Origin: Gillisia sp. Hel_I_86
GTDB taxonomy: Bacteria; Bacteroidota; Bacteroidia; Flavobacteriales; Flavobacteriaceae
Direction of reading: 5' to 3'
Length of the DNA: 64,000 bases
Assembly: GCF_007827275.1 (NCBI RefSeq)
Contig: NZ_VISE01000001.1
Span: forward strand, 3,906,001-3,970,000
The position numbers were made by a program, and so were the translations under genes. How positions within the stretch are numbered: position 1 is the stretch's first letter; the number at the start of each line of letters is the position of its first letter. The notes beneath the pieces were generated by a model that worked only from the letters and a program-made list of their open reading frames with translations, made no database searches and had not been told where the DNA came from. This document shows positions 46,794-55,153 of the stretch, piece after piece.

Positions 46794-47993
46794 ATGGAAT
46801 ATAAAACAGCGTTTAATGAGAAGTTACGGCAATCTGTATTAGCAGATTATGATATTTCCAAAACGACTACAGAAGAAGATTTTAATCAACTCACCTTTTT
46901 GGCAGCTACAATCTGCCATGCCCCTACAGCATTTTTAAGTATAATAGATAGAGATCTTGTTTGGCTTAAATCCAAAACGGGTATCGAGATTGATGAGATC
47001 GAGCGAAAAAAGGCATTTGCTCAACGCACTTTGGAATCTAAAGAAGACCTATTTTGCATAAATTATTCTGACGCACCCCATGTGTTCGACGAAGCTGGAA
47101 AACACTACCACGACCACTATAAATTCTATATAGGCCTTCCATTAAAAAATACTGAGGGATATACCATTGGAGTATTAAGTGTTCTGGACACCAAAGAACG
47201 TCAACTTAAAAAATATCAAGTAGAGGGCCTCCAGGCACTGGCCAATCAATGCATGAAGTTGTTTGAGTTTGCCAAGCAAAACAAAAGGTTTGGTGTTATC
47301 CAGAAAAAACTTAAACAGAAATACCAAGAACTTGAAAAATTTGCAAGTGTGGTTTCTCATGATATAAAGTCTCCCTTGGCCAATATAATTTCGCTTACTG
47401 AATTACTGAAAGTAGAAAATCAGGGGAAATTCGATGAAGAAACTACCCAATATTTAAACTATCTAAATGAATCTTCCTATTCCCTTCGGCATTATGTGGA
47501 TGGGATTTTGAGTTTTTACCGAAGCGAGCATATTTTAGAAAAGGATTACGAAAACGTGGATTTGCATAATCTCCTTAGCGGAATTGCACATTTATACGAT
47601 GTAGCTAATGATGTAGAAATAGATTATCCAGAAACTGCAACACTAAAAAATGTTAACAAAGCTGCCCTAACCCAGGTTTTTCTTAATTTAGTTAGCAACG
47701 CCTTAAAGTACAATACTAAGGAACATAGGAAGATCCAAATCACCTTTAAACAGACCGAAGCCTTCTACCACTTTGCTGTGATTGATAATGGCGATGGTTT
47801 TTCCGAAGAAAATTCTTCCAAGATCTTTGAGCTTTTTACTACACTGGACACCAATGATCGTGATGGAAACCCCGGGAGTGGCATTGGTTTGGCAACTGTA
47901 AAGAAACTTATTAATAGTATGGGAGGAACCATAAAAGTGAATTCTACTCCAGGAGAAGGAAGCACGTTCCAATTTACTATTAAGCGAGTTTAG
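46794..47993 (+). CDS. Soluble GAF-domain sensor histidine kinase 2
   Basis: A 399-residue paralogue of the previous kinase. The GAF domain (about residues 20-160) reads FLSIIDRDLVWLKSKTGIEIDEIERKKAFAQRTL with different ligand-facing residues. The H box is VVSHDIKSPLANII with His189; N box FLNLVSNALKYNT; G boxes IDNGDGFSEENSSK and GSGIGLATVKKL. The first kinase has FCSHAI where this one has FAQRTL, so the sensed signals probably differ. The gap between them is 89 bases. It may share a promoter with the first or have its own. Confidence 0.92.
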   Translation: MEYKTAFNEKLRQSVLADYDISKTTTEEDFNQLTFLAATICHAPTAFLSIIDRDLVWLKSKTGIEIDEIERKKAFAQRTLESKEDLFCINYSDAPHVFDEAGKHYHDHYKFYIGLPLKNTEGYTIGVLSVLDTKERQLKKYQVEGLQALANQCMKLFEFAKQNKRFGVIQKKLKQKYQELEKFASVVSHDIKSPLANIISLTELLKVENQGKFDEETTQYLNYLNESSYSLRHYVDGILSFYRSEHILEKDYENVDLHNLLSGIAHLYDVANDVEIDYPETATLKNVNKAALTQVFLNLVSNALKYNTKEHRKIQITFKQTEAFYHFAVIDNGDGFSEENSSKIFELFTTLDTNDRDGNPGSGIGLATVKKLINSMGGTIKVNSTPGEGSTFQFTIKRV

Positions 47994-48053
47994 TATTTCC
48001 TGACTATAGTAATAAAAAGCTGTTTTATATATTTGATAAATAATTAAATATTC

Positions 48054-49970
48054 ATGCAGTTTTATCATCCAGAGGTATTATACGCGCTTGTACTGCTGCT
48101 TATTCCAATAATTGTCCATTTATTTCAGCTTAGAAAATTCCAAACCGAATATTTTACCAATCTAAAATTTCTTAAGAAGCTTAGTCTTCAAACCCGAAAA
48201 AGCTCCAGAATAAAAAAATGGTTGGTACTTGCAACCAGATTATTGGCCCTCGCTTCCATTATTTTGGCTTTTTCCCAACCTTATTTTCCTTCCAATACTT
48301 CCAAAGCCCAAGACGTAGAAACCATAATTTATTTGGATAATTCCTTTAGCATGGAAGCTATAGGTAAAAAAGGAAAGTTATTGGAACGTAGCATTCAGGA
48401 GTTATTGGAAAGTAATTTTATGGATAAGAACATCTCTTTATTTACTAATTCCGAAGGTTTTCAGAACATGACTAAAGAAGACCTTCAAAATATCGATTAT
48501 TCAGGAGATCAGGTGAGTTTCGAAACGGCATTATTAAAGGCGTCCAATAGTTTTTCAAAGGATACTAGTACGATAAAGAAATTTCTTGTAATTTCTGACC
48601 TTCAGCAAAATTTAGGGTTCCCAATAGATAACAAGGATTCTGAGATTGATATTTATACATATCAGCTGTCTCCAGAGCGAAAAGAAAACTTAAAGATAGA
48701 TACTGCATATCTATCTTCTGATGACAGGGACTCCAGAATTTTAAACGTTACTATGAGCAATACTGGTAACAGCTCGCAAAGCACCCCCGTTTCGCTTTAT
48801 AACAACGATAAACTAATTGGAAAGACCAGTGCGAGTCTGGAGGCAAACAGTTCGGCAAACCTAAAATTTCCAATCAATGATACCGAAATACCGCAAGGGA
48901 ACATCCAGATAGAAGACAACGGACTGTTATTCGACAATACCCTCTACTTCTCCCTTAATAAAATCTTGCCGATCAAAGTGTGCAGTATCAATCGTGAAAA
49001 AAGTGATTTTTTGGCAAGGATATATTCGAGTCCCAAATTCGATTACAGCAGTTTTTTAGATACTGCTATTAATTATAATGCGCTTACCGATGCAGATGTT
49101 ATCATTTTAAATGAAATCCCAGAGCTTAATGAAATCTTGGCTTCCAGCCTTTCCAAATTGGCATCAAAAAACAAAGTTTTCATCATTATTCCTTCCGCAG
49201 AAAATTTGGGATCCAATTTTATTAACTTCACTAAAAAATTAGGGATTTCAGGATTTGACAAACTACAGGAACAAGAGAAATTAATAACAGGAATAAAATT
49301 TCAGCATCCAATTTATAAAGGTGTATTCGAGCAACAGGTTAAAAATTTTGAATATCCAAAAGTGCAGATCAGTTATAAATTAAGCTCAGGTTCCAATACC
49401 ATTCTTTCGCTACAGGATAATCAGCCTTTTTTATTTCAAAAGGGAAATTCATTTATCTTTTCGGCTCCCTTAAATTCAAAAAATTCAAATTTCATACAGT
49501 CACCTCTGGTAGTTCCCACCTTTTATAAAATGGCTATTTCCAATATCAATATCCCTCCTTTATACAGTTATTTAGGGAGGGAAAATAAGATCACGGTCCC
49601 AATTCCGGTTAATAATGACGAGGTGGTGAAATTGAGTTCAGAAAAAATATCTTTTATTCCACAGCAAAAAAGTTCCGATGGAAAAATAGAAATTACTACC
49701 AACGAATTGCCCCAGAGCCCCGATAATTATTCCGTAGAACTAAGAGGAACCCATAAAATGTCCATTAGTTATAATGTTTCCAGGGAGGAAAGCAAGATGG
49801 TTTATGAGGATTTAGGCAATGTTAAAAATATACAACAGATCGAGGATCTAAATGAATTCTTTATTTCTGAAGGCTATGTAACCGAAAAGAATACTTTTTG
49901 GAAATGGTTTGTTACTTTTGCACTGTTATTTTTAGTTATCGAAACTTTACTTTTAAAATATTTTAAATGA
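48054..49970 (+). CDS. BatA-type membrane protein with vWA-like domain
   Basis: A 638-residue protein. The N-terminus (MQFYHPEVLYALVLLLIPIIVHLFQLRKFQTEYFTNLKFLK) and the segment LVLATRLLALASIILAFSQPYF are the double membrane helices of BatA. The following vWA-like domain has a MIDAS-type DNSFSM (DxSxS). Helix WFVTFALLFLVIETLLLKYF ends the protein. BatA-family proteins are linked to aerotolerance and membrane complexes with AAA+ MoxR, which is not nearby. Its TGA overlaps the next ATG. Confidence 0.88.
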   Translation: MQFYHPEVLYALVLLLIPIIVHLFQLRKFQTEYFTNLKFLKKLSLQTRKSSRIKKWLVLATRLLALASIILAFSQPYFPSNTSKAQDVETIIYLDNSFSMEAIGKKGKLLERSIQELLESNFMDKNISLFTNSEGFQNMTKEDLQNIDYSGDQVSFETALLKASNSFSKDTSTIKKFLVISDLQQNLGFPIDNKDSEIDIYTYQLSPERKENLKIDTAYLSSDDRDSRILNVTMSNTGNSSQSTPVSLYNNDKLIGKTSASLEANSSANLKFPINDTEIPQGNIQIEDNGLLFDNTLYFSLNKILPIKVCSINREKSDFLARIYSSPKFDYSSFLDTAINYNALTDADVIILNEIPELNEILASSLSKLASKNKVFIIIPSAENLGSNFINFTKKLGISGFDKLQEQEKLITGIKFQHPIYKGVFEQQVKNFEYPKVQISYKLSSGSNTILSLQDNQPFLFQKGNSFIFSAPLNSKNSNFIQSPLVVPTFYKMAISNINIPPLYSYLGRENKITVPIPVNNDEVVKLSSEKISFIPQQKSSDGKIEITTNELPQSPDNYSVELRGTHKMSISYNVSREESKMVYEDLGNVKNIQQIEDLNEFFISEGYVTEKNTFWKWFVTFALLFLVIETLLLKYFK

Positions 49971-51229
49971 AGCTACTTCTTAAGGCTGCCAAAATAATAG
50001 ATCCAGGATCTAAATACCATCACAAAAAGGTTGATATTTTAATTGAAGGAGGAATAATTAAAAAGATTGGTGTTAGCTTAAAAGTTAAAAATGTAGATAA
50101 AGAGATAGATCTTAAAAACCTCCACATTTCACAAGGTTGGTTTGATAGTAGTGTAAGTTTTGGAGAGCCGGGATATGAAGAACGCGAAACCATTAAAAAT
50201 GGACTTAAAACAGCTGGGCACAGCGGATTCACCCAAATTGCCCTTAATCCTGGCACCAACCCTGTATTGGATAATAACGGAAGTATCACATCGGTAAAAT
50301 CCAAAGCAGAGAACAACGTGGTACAATTATTTACCATTGGGGCACTAACCAACAAATCTGAAGGAAAAGATCTTGCTGAACTCTACGATATGCACCAAGC
50401 GGGAGCAATTGCTTTTGGAGATTATAAAAAGGCAATTTCCCATCCAAATCTCTTAAAGCTCTCTTTGCTTTATGCTCAAAATTTCGACGGACTTGTACAA
50501 TCATTTCCGCAGGACGATCAAATTGCGGGTTATGGCCTGGTGAATGAGCACATTAATAGTACTTCCCTTGGGCTTAATGGAATCCCCGCTTTAGCAGAAG
50601 AGTTACAGATAATTCGGGATCTTTATATTTTGGAATACACCGGTGGTAAATTACATATCCCAACCATTTCTACTGAAAAATCGGTAAAACTGATCAAAGA
50701 AGCCAAAAAGAAAGGACTGGATGTAAGTTGCAGTGTTGCAATCCACAATTTGATCTACACCGATGATGAATTAAAAGAATTTGACACCCGCTACAAAGTT
50801 TTACCTCCTTTACGAACCAAGATGGATGTAAAAGCATTGCGCAAAGCAGTTCTGGACGGTATCATAGATATGGTAACCTCAGACCATACCCCGATAGATT
50901 TGGAACACAAAAAAGTAGAGTTCGAAAATGCACTTTATGGAACCATTGGCTTAGAGTCGGCTTTTGGAGCACTCTCTACAATTTTCGATTTGGATGAAAC
51001 CATAAGCCTTTTGACCAAAGGAAGGGCGCGTTTTAAAATTCCGGAAGTAGAAATCAAAGAAGGAAACCAGGCTAATTTCAGCCTTTTTGATCCTGATGGA
51101 GAAAGCACTTTCAATAAAGAAAACATACATTCAAGTTCCAATAACAGTATGTTCCTTGACCTAAAGTTAAAAGGAAAGGTCTACGGAATTATAAATGGAA
51201 GCAGATCTAGCCTGCCTGTTAAAGGTTAA
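49967..51229 (+). CDS. Dihydroorotase-like protein lacking the metal-binding histidines
   Basis: A 420-residue amidohydrolase-fold protein of the type I dihydroorotase group. The position of the metal-binding DxHxH motif reads DSSVS (Asp60, Ser62, Ser64), both histidines being replaced by serine, and MPNTNP reads LNPGTNP; HIxH reads HIPT. Later SDHTP keeps the aspartate. The enzyme is thus probably inactive as a metal hydrolase, like the non-catalytic pseudo-DHOases that partner aspartate carbamoyltransferase. ATGA overlap with BatA suggests coupling. Confidence 0.85.
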   Translation: MKLLLKAAKIIDPGSKYHHKKVDILIEGGIIKKIGVSLKVKNVDKEIDLKNLHISQGWFDSSVSFGEPGYEERETIKNGLKTAGHSGFTQIALNPGTNPVLDNNGSITSVKSKAENNVVQLFTIGALTNKSEGKDLAELYDMHQAGAIAFGDYKKAISHPNLLKLSLLYAQNFDGLVQSFPQDDQIAGYGLVNEHINSTSLGLNGIPALAEELQIIRDLYILEYTGGKLHIPTISTEKSVKLIKEAKKKGLDVSCSVAIHNLIYTDDELKEFDTRYKVLPPLRTKMDVKALRKAVLDGIIDMVTSDHTPIDLEHKKVEFENALYGTIGLESAFGALSTIFDLDETISLLTKGRARFKIPEVEIKEGNQANFSLFDPDGESTFNKENIHSSSNNSMFLDLKLKGKVYGIINGSRSSLPVKG

Positions 51230-51273
51230 TTGCATAATTTTGCAGCTCATCAATTAACTAAATTAAAAACATC

Positions 51274-51600
51274 ATGGATACTACTACCGAAAATGGAAAA
51301 ACAGCAGCAATTGTAGCCTATCTCACAATCGTTGGCACCATCATCGCCTATTTTATGAATAACGATACAAAGAACCCATTTGCAAGTTTTCATATAAGAC
51401 AGGCTTTAGGAATACATATCACCTACTTTCTTTTGGGAGCGTTTGTGAGTATTTTTGACAGTTGGATGGTTTCCTATTCCTTTTGGATCTTTATTATAAT
51501 TCTTTGGGGGTATGGTTTAGTTACTGCAATTCAAGGAGAACAAAAAGAAGTTCCTTTATTGGGAGCGCAATTTCAAAAATGGTTTAGCACAGTAAATTAA
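51274..51600 (+). CDS. DUF4870-like small membrane protein
   Basis: A 108-residue protein with three hydrophobic helices (AIVAYLTIVGTIIAYFMN, ALGIHITYFLLGAFVSIFDSW, FWIFIIILWGYGLVTAI). The NDTKNPFASFHIRQALGIHI segment matches the motif of DUF4870-type proteins (K.P....H..Q). An exact -7 box (TAATTTTG, 51235-51242) lies upstream but no -33 box. The function of the family is unknown; the next gene starts 3 bases after the stop. Confidence 0.8.
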   Translation: MDTTTENGKTAAIVAYLTIVGTIIAYFMNNDTKNPFASFHIRQALGIHITYFLLGAFVSIFDSWMVSYSFWIFIIILWGYGLVTAIQGEQKEVPLLGAQFQKWFSTVN

Positions 51601-51603
51601 AAA

Positions 51604-52263
51604 ATGACTACAATACCCCTTTCCCTCACCCATCTTGTAAGGCCTTCTTCGTTAACTTCGGGTAAAGCCCCCACACTTATCATGTTGCATGGCTATGGGA
51701 GCGATGAAAATGATCTATTTTCTTTTGCCAGCGAATTGCCCGAAGAATTGTTGATAATATCTGCCAGAGCGCCTTATCAGCTTCAACCTTATGGAAATGC
51801 ATGGTATGCCATAAATTTTGACTCGGTTCAAGGGAAATTCAGTGACAATGAACAAGCAAAGGAATCTCGAGTGGCGATCTCGAATTTTATAGATGAAGTG
51901 ATTGCCAATTATCCTGTAGATGAAAGTAATATTACACTGTTAGGATTTAGCCAGGGAACTATTTTAAGCTATGCAGTTGGTTTAAGCGAACCTTCCAAGA
52001 TTAAAAATATAATTGCTTTAAGTGGTTACATTAATACCGAAATTATTACTCCTGAATTCGAAAAGAATGATTTTTCAGGTCTTTCTGTTTATGCTTCCCA
52101 CGGAAGTCAAGATCAGGTGATCCCTGTAGCTTGGGCAAGAAAAGCTCCAGAACTGCTTAAAGAGTTAGGAATTGAACATACGTATTCTGAATTCCCTGTG
52201 GGTCACGGCGTACATCCTCAGAACTTTACGGAACTTAAAAAGTGGTTAGAAGAGCGTCTTTAA
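51604..52263 (+). CDS. Alpha/beta hydrolase (phospholipase/carboxylesterase family)
   Basis: A 219-residue cytosolic hydrolase. The nucleophile elbow is LLGFSQGTILSYAV (GxSxG), the acid is in HGSQDQVIPV and the catalytic His in FPVGHGVHPQNF. TPTLIMLHGYGSDENDLFSFA is the oxyanion region. The group includes short-chain carboxylesterases and lysophospholipases. Its last bases overlap the end of the convergent coiled-coil gene by 4. Confidence 0.9.
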   Translation: MTTIPLSLTHLVRPSSLTSGKAPTLIMLHGYGSDENDLFSFASELPEELLIISARAPYQLQPYGNAWYAINFDSVQGKFSDNEQAKESRVAISNFIDEVIANYPVDESNITLLGFSQGTILSYAVGLSEPSKIKNIIALSGYINTEIITPEFEKNDFSGLSVYASHGSQDQVIPVAWARKAPELLKELGIEHTYSEFPVGHGVHPQNFTELKKWLEERL

Positions 52264-52757
52264 TCCTGTGGATAGAGGAATGATTTTTCTGTGTTTAGCA
52301 CCAAATTCTTGTTTTCATCCAATTCGTAAGAGATAAAGATTTCTCCCCAGTAAGTACCATCGGTAAAATCGGCAATGATCCATTTATGGTTTAGGATCTT
52401 TACTTTATTAATGCGCATAGCTCCATCCATACCGGCAAAAGGAACTAGATCGTTATCCTCGGCTGCCCTATTTCTACCTATAATTTCATCTTCAATGGCT
52501 TTAGATAGTTCTTTAGAATCGATTCCCGAGCGTTCAAAATAAGAAATTGCCTCTTCATTTTCAGCTAAAGAGAAATAATTCAAATTTAAGTTTTCACTTT
52601 CCAATTGCTCTTTCTCCTTCTCCAATTCGGCTACCCTATCTTGAAAATTTTCTATTTTTTCCTCTTTCGCATCAAGGATCTTTTTATCGTTCACGTAAAT
52701 AAAAATCGTGAATAGGAACATGAATATTAATAGATAGGAAATTATTTTACTTCGCAT
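52260..52757 (-). CDS. Membrane-anchored coiled-coil protein, function unknown
   Basis: A 165-residue protein with one N-terminal membrane helix (IISYLLIFMFLFTIFIYV), a coiled coil rich in Glu/Lys heptads (KEEKIENFQDRVAELEKEKEQLESENLNLN), then a globular domain with FTDGTYWGEIFISYELDENKNLVLN. Such proteins often annotate as 'hydrolase' in flavobacteria without support. It follows the MBL-fold gene directly on the same strand (one base shared), so co-expression is likely. Confidence 0.75.
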   Translation of the reverse strand: MRSKIISYLLIFMFLFTIFIYVNDKKILDAKEEKIENFQDRVAELEKEKEQLESENLNLNYFSLAENEEAISYFERSGIDSKELSKAIEDEIIGRNRAAEDNDLVPFAGMDGAMRINKVKILNHKWIIADFTDGTYWGEIFISYELDENKNLVLNTEKSFLYPQD

Positions 52758-53518
52758 TAAATCGTGATTTTTAAGTTGTCATAGGCCAAAAATACATTTT
52801 TCGGCAAAGTTGCCTGGATCTCCTCATGAAATCCCAACATGTGGCTTATATGAGTTAGGTAAGCTTGCGCTGGTTTTACTTCAGCAATAAATGCCAAAGC
52901 ATCTTCCAAATTAAAATGAGAATGGTGTGGTTCCTTTCTAAGCGCATTTATCACCAAAACCTTTACTCCTTTCAATTTATCTATTTCCGCGGGCTCAATG
53001 GTTTTAACATCGGTTAAATACGCAAAATCCTTTAATCTAAAACCAAATACCTGTAACCTGTTATGCATGGCATTTATGGGGGTTATAAGCAAATTTTTAA
53101 ATTTAAAAGCTTTGTTTTTTATTTGGTTTACTATTACACTAGGAGCTCCGGGATATTTGTTATCCTTGCTCAATATATATTCAAACCGCTTTTTAAGCGA
53201 TTCTATTACCCTATTATGCGCGTATATTGGAATATCTCCTTGTCTAAAGAAAAATGGCCTGATATCATCTAATCCTGCCGTGTGATCGTTATGCTCATGA
53301 GTAAATAAAATCGCATCCAATTTCTCTACACCATTAGATAACATTTGGGCTCTAAAATCTGGACCACAATCAATTAAAATAATATAATCCTCCCATTCTA
53401 CAAGAACAGAGACCCTTAAACGTTTATCTTTGGGGTTTTCACTTAAACAAACTGGGTGGGTGCTACCAATAACTGGGATTCCCTGTGAAGTACCTGTGCC
53501 TAAAAATGTTATTTGCAA
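52757..53518 (-). CDS. MBL-fold metallo-hydrolase (PhnP-like)
   Basis: A 253-residue metallo-beta-lactamase-fold enzyme. The metal motif is FTHEHNDHTAGLDDIRPFFF (HxHxDH), an additional metal His in the region INAMHNRLQVFG, LTDVKTIEPAE, and YLTHISHMLGFHEE. The N-terminal LGTGTSQGIPVIGSTHPVC matches the PhnP/RNase Z-like group that cleaves cyclic phosphates. The specific substrate is not determined. A zinc-binding Cys is in HPVCLS. Confidence 0.9.
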   Translation of the reverse strand: MQITFLGTGTSQGIPVIGSTHPVCLSENPKDKRLRVSVLVEWEDYIILIDCGPDFRAQMLSNGVEKLDAILFTHEHNDHTAGLDDIRPFFFRQGDIPIYAHNRVIESLKKRFEYILSKDNKYPGAPSVIVNQIKNKAFKFKNLLITPINAMHNRLQVFGFRLKDFAYLTDVKTIEPAEIDKLKGVKVLVINALRKEPHHSHFNLEDALAFIAEVKPAQAYLTHISHMLGFHEEIQATLPKNVFLAYDNLKITI

Positions 53519-53618
53519 GCCTGTTATTTTAAGACAAAAGTAAGTATAATATTTTTTCTACAGACTTCTGTTTTACTACCTTTGCTCCCAGCAACCCTTT
53601 TCTTAAAAAGATAAAATT

Positions 53619-55073
53619 ATGCCCATTACCATTATGGGGGATCGTGAGTTTGAAAACGTTCCTTCAATTAAAAGTAAAGCTTTACGAATAAATCTAAATG
53701 AAAATATTTACGGCACCTTTGCCGAAATAGGTGCAGGACAAGAAACTGTTAGGAATTTCTTTAGAGCTGGTGGAGCTTCTGGTACTATTGCCAAGGCGAT
53801 GAGTGCATATGACAAGGATTTTAGTGATGCCATTTATGGGGTGGAAGACGATAAAAGGTATGTTACTGAAGCCAGGTTAAAAAAAATGCTTTCTTATGAG
53901 ATCAATTTAATTGAAGATAGGATCTCCAGGGAAAAGCATCCAAATAAATTATTCTTTAGTTACGCAAATACTGTTGCTACTATAGATTTTGCCAAGAAAT
54001 ATAAAGGTCACGGATGGATAGGAATCCGCTATCAAGTAGATCCAAATGAAGATTATAACGAGATTAGTTTGCATATACGTTTTCACGAAAACGATGCCAG
54101 ACTTCAGCAAAACACCTTGGGAATACTGGGCGTAAACCTTATTTATGGCGCCTATTACAAGTACGATAACCCTAAAAAATTATTGAGATATCTTTACGAT
54201 CATATAGATAAAGATCAAATAGAAATAGATACTATCAACTTTTCTGGACCACGGTTCGAAAAAGTGGATAATAGGTTAATGAGCCTGCAACTGGTGAAAA
54301 ATGGCATGACCGATGCCGTGATGTTTGCTCCCGATGGAAATAACATCCTCCCTGCCAGAATTCTATATAAAAAGAACATACTCGCATTAAGAGGAAGTTT
54401 TAGACCGGTTACCAATGTGAATATGGATATGTATAAACGGTCTTTGGAACTTTTTATACAGGAAAATAAAGTGGAAGAGGAAAATACGGAAGTCATTTTC
54501 GAAATCACCCTCTCTAATTTACGTGCAGAAGGAGAGATTGATGAACGTGACTTTATGGATCGTGCCGAGTTACTTTGCTCCTTGGGACAAACCGTAATGA
54601 TTTCCAATTTTCAGGAATATTACAAAGTAGTGGAATATTTCTCCCGTTATACAAAAGAAAGAATGGGACTTGCCATGGGTGTAAATAACCTCATCGATAT
54701 TTTTGATGAGAAATACTACCGTCATTTAAGTGGCGGAATCTTGGAAGCCTTCGGGAAACTATTCTTCAAAGATCTTAAAGTATACCTCTACCCTCTTAAA
54801 GATCAAGAAACTGGTGAGATCATTAATAGCGAGAATTTAAAAGTACATCCCCGCATGAAGGAATTGTTTAAATTCTTTAAATACAACGGTAAAGTGGTGG
54901 ATATTGAAGGTTACAATCCAAATGTACTGGATATATTCTCCAGAGAGATCTTGCAAATGATACACGAAGGGAAAACGGGATGGGAAAATATGTTGCCGGA
55001 ACGTACTGCCAGTATGATTAAAAATCAAAATCTTTTTGGTTATAAAGAGCATTCCCTTCAGGATAAATCTTAA
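53619..55073 (+). CDS. Conserved-looking 484-residue protein, unrecognised
   Basis: A soluble protein without signal or membrane segments. Notable segments: FAEIGAGQETVRNFFRAGGASGTIAKAMSAYDKDFSDAIYG near the start, GHGWIGIRYQVDPNEDYNEISLHIRFHENDARLQQNTLGILGVNLIYGAYY in the middle, and AELLCSLGQTVMISNFQEYYKVVEYFSRYTKERMGLAMGV. I do not recognise a family and do not assign a function. TACCTTTG (53577-53584) is an exact -7 box. A bidirectional terminator separates it from murA. The high conservation-like density of motifs suggests an enzyme, but that is only inference. Confidence 0.8.
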   Translation: MPITIMGDREFENVPSIKSKALRINLNENIYGTFAEIGAGQETVRNFFRAGGASGTIAKAMSAYDKDFSDAIYGVEDDKRYVTEARLKKMLSYEINLIEDRISREKHPNKLFFSYANTVATIDFAKKYKGHGWIGIRYQVDPNEDYNEISLHIRFHENDARLQQNTLGILGVNLIYGAYYKYDNPKKLLRYLYDHIDKDQIEIDTINFSGPRFEKVDNRLMSLQLVKNGMTDAVMFAPDGNNILPARILYKKNILALRGSFRPVTNVNMDMYKRSLELFIQENKVEEENTEVIFEITLSNLRAEGEIDERDFMDRAELLCSLGQTVMISNFQEYYKVVEYFSRYTKERMGLAMGVNNLIDIFDEKYYRHLSGGILEAFGKLFFKDLKVYLYPLKDQETGEIINSENLKVHPRMKELFKFFKYNGKVVDIEGYNPNVLDIFSREILQMIHEGKTGWENMLPERTASMIKNQNLFGYKEHSLQDKS

Positions 55074-55092
55074 TAACAGACACTATGCAAAC

Positions 55093-55132
55093 AAAAAAAG
55101 CCGGATAAATAAATATTTATCCGGCTTTTTTT
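55093..55132. terminator. Bidirectional terminator between convergent genes
   Basis: AAAAAAAGCCGGATAAAT pairs with ATTTATCCGGCTTTTTTT, an 18-base perfect stem around a four-base loop, between the 53619 gene and murA. Confidence 0.93.
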
Positions 55133-55153
55133 GTTTCAATTAGAACAACTAGA

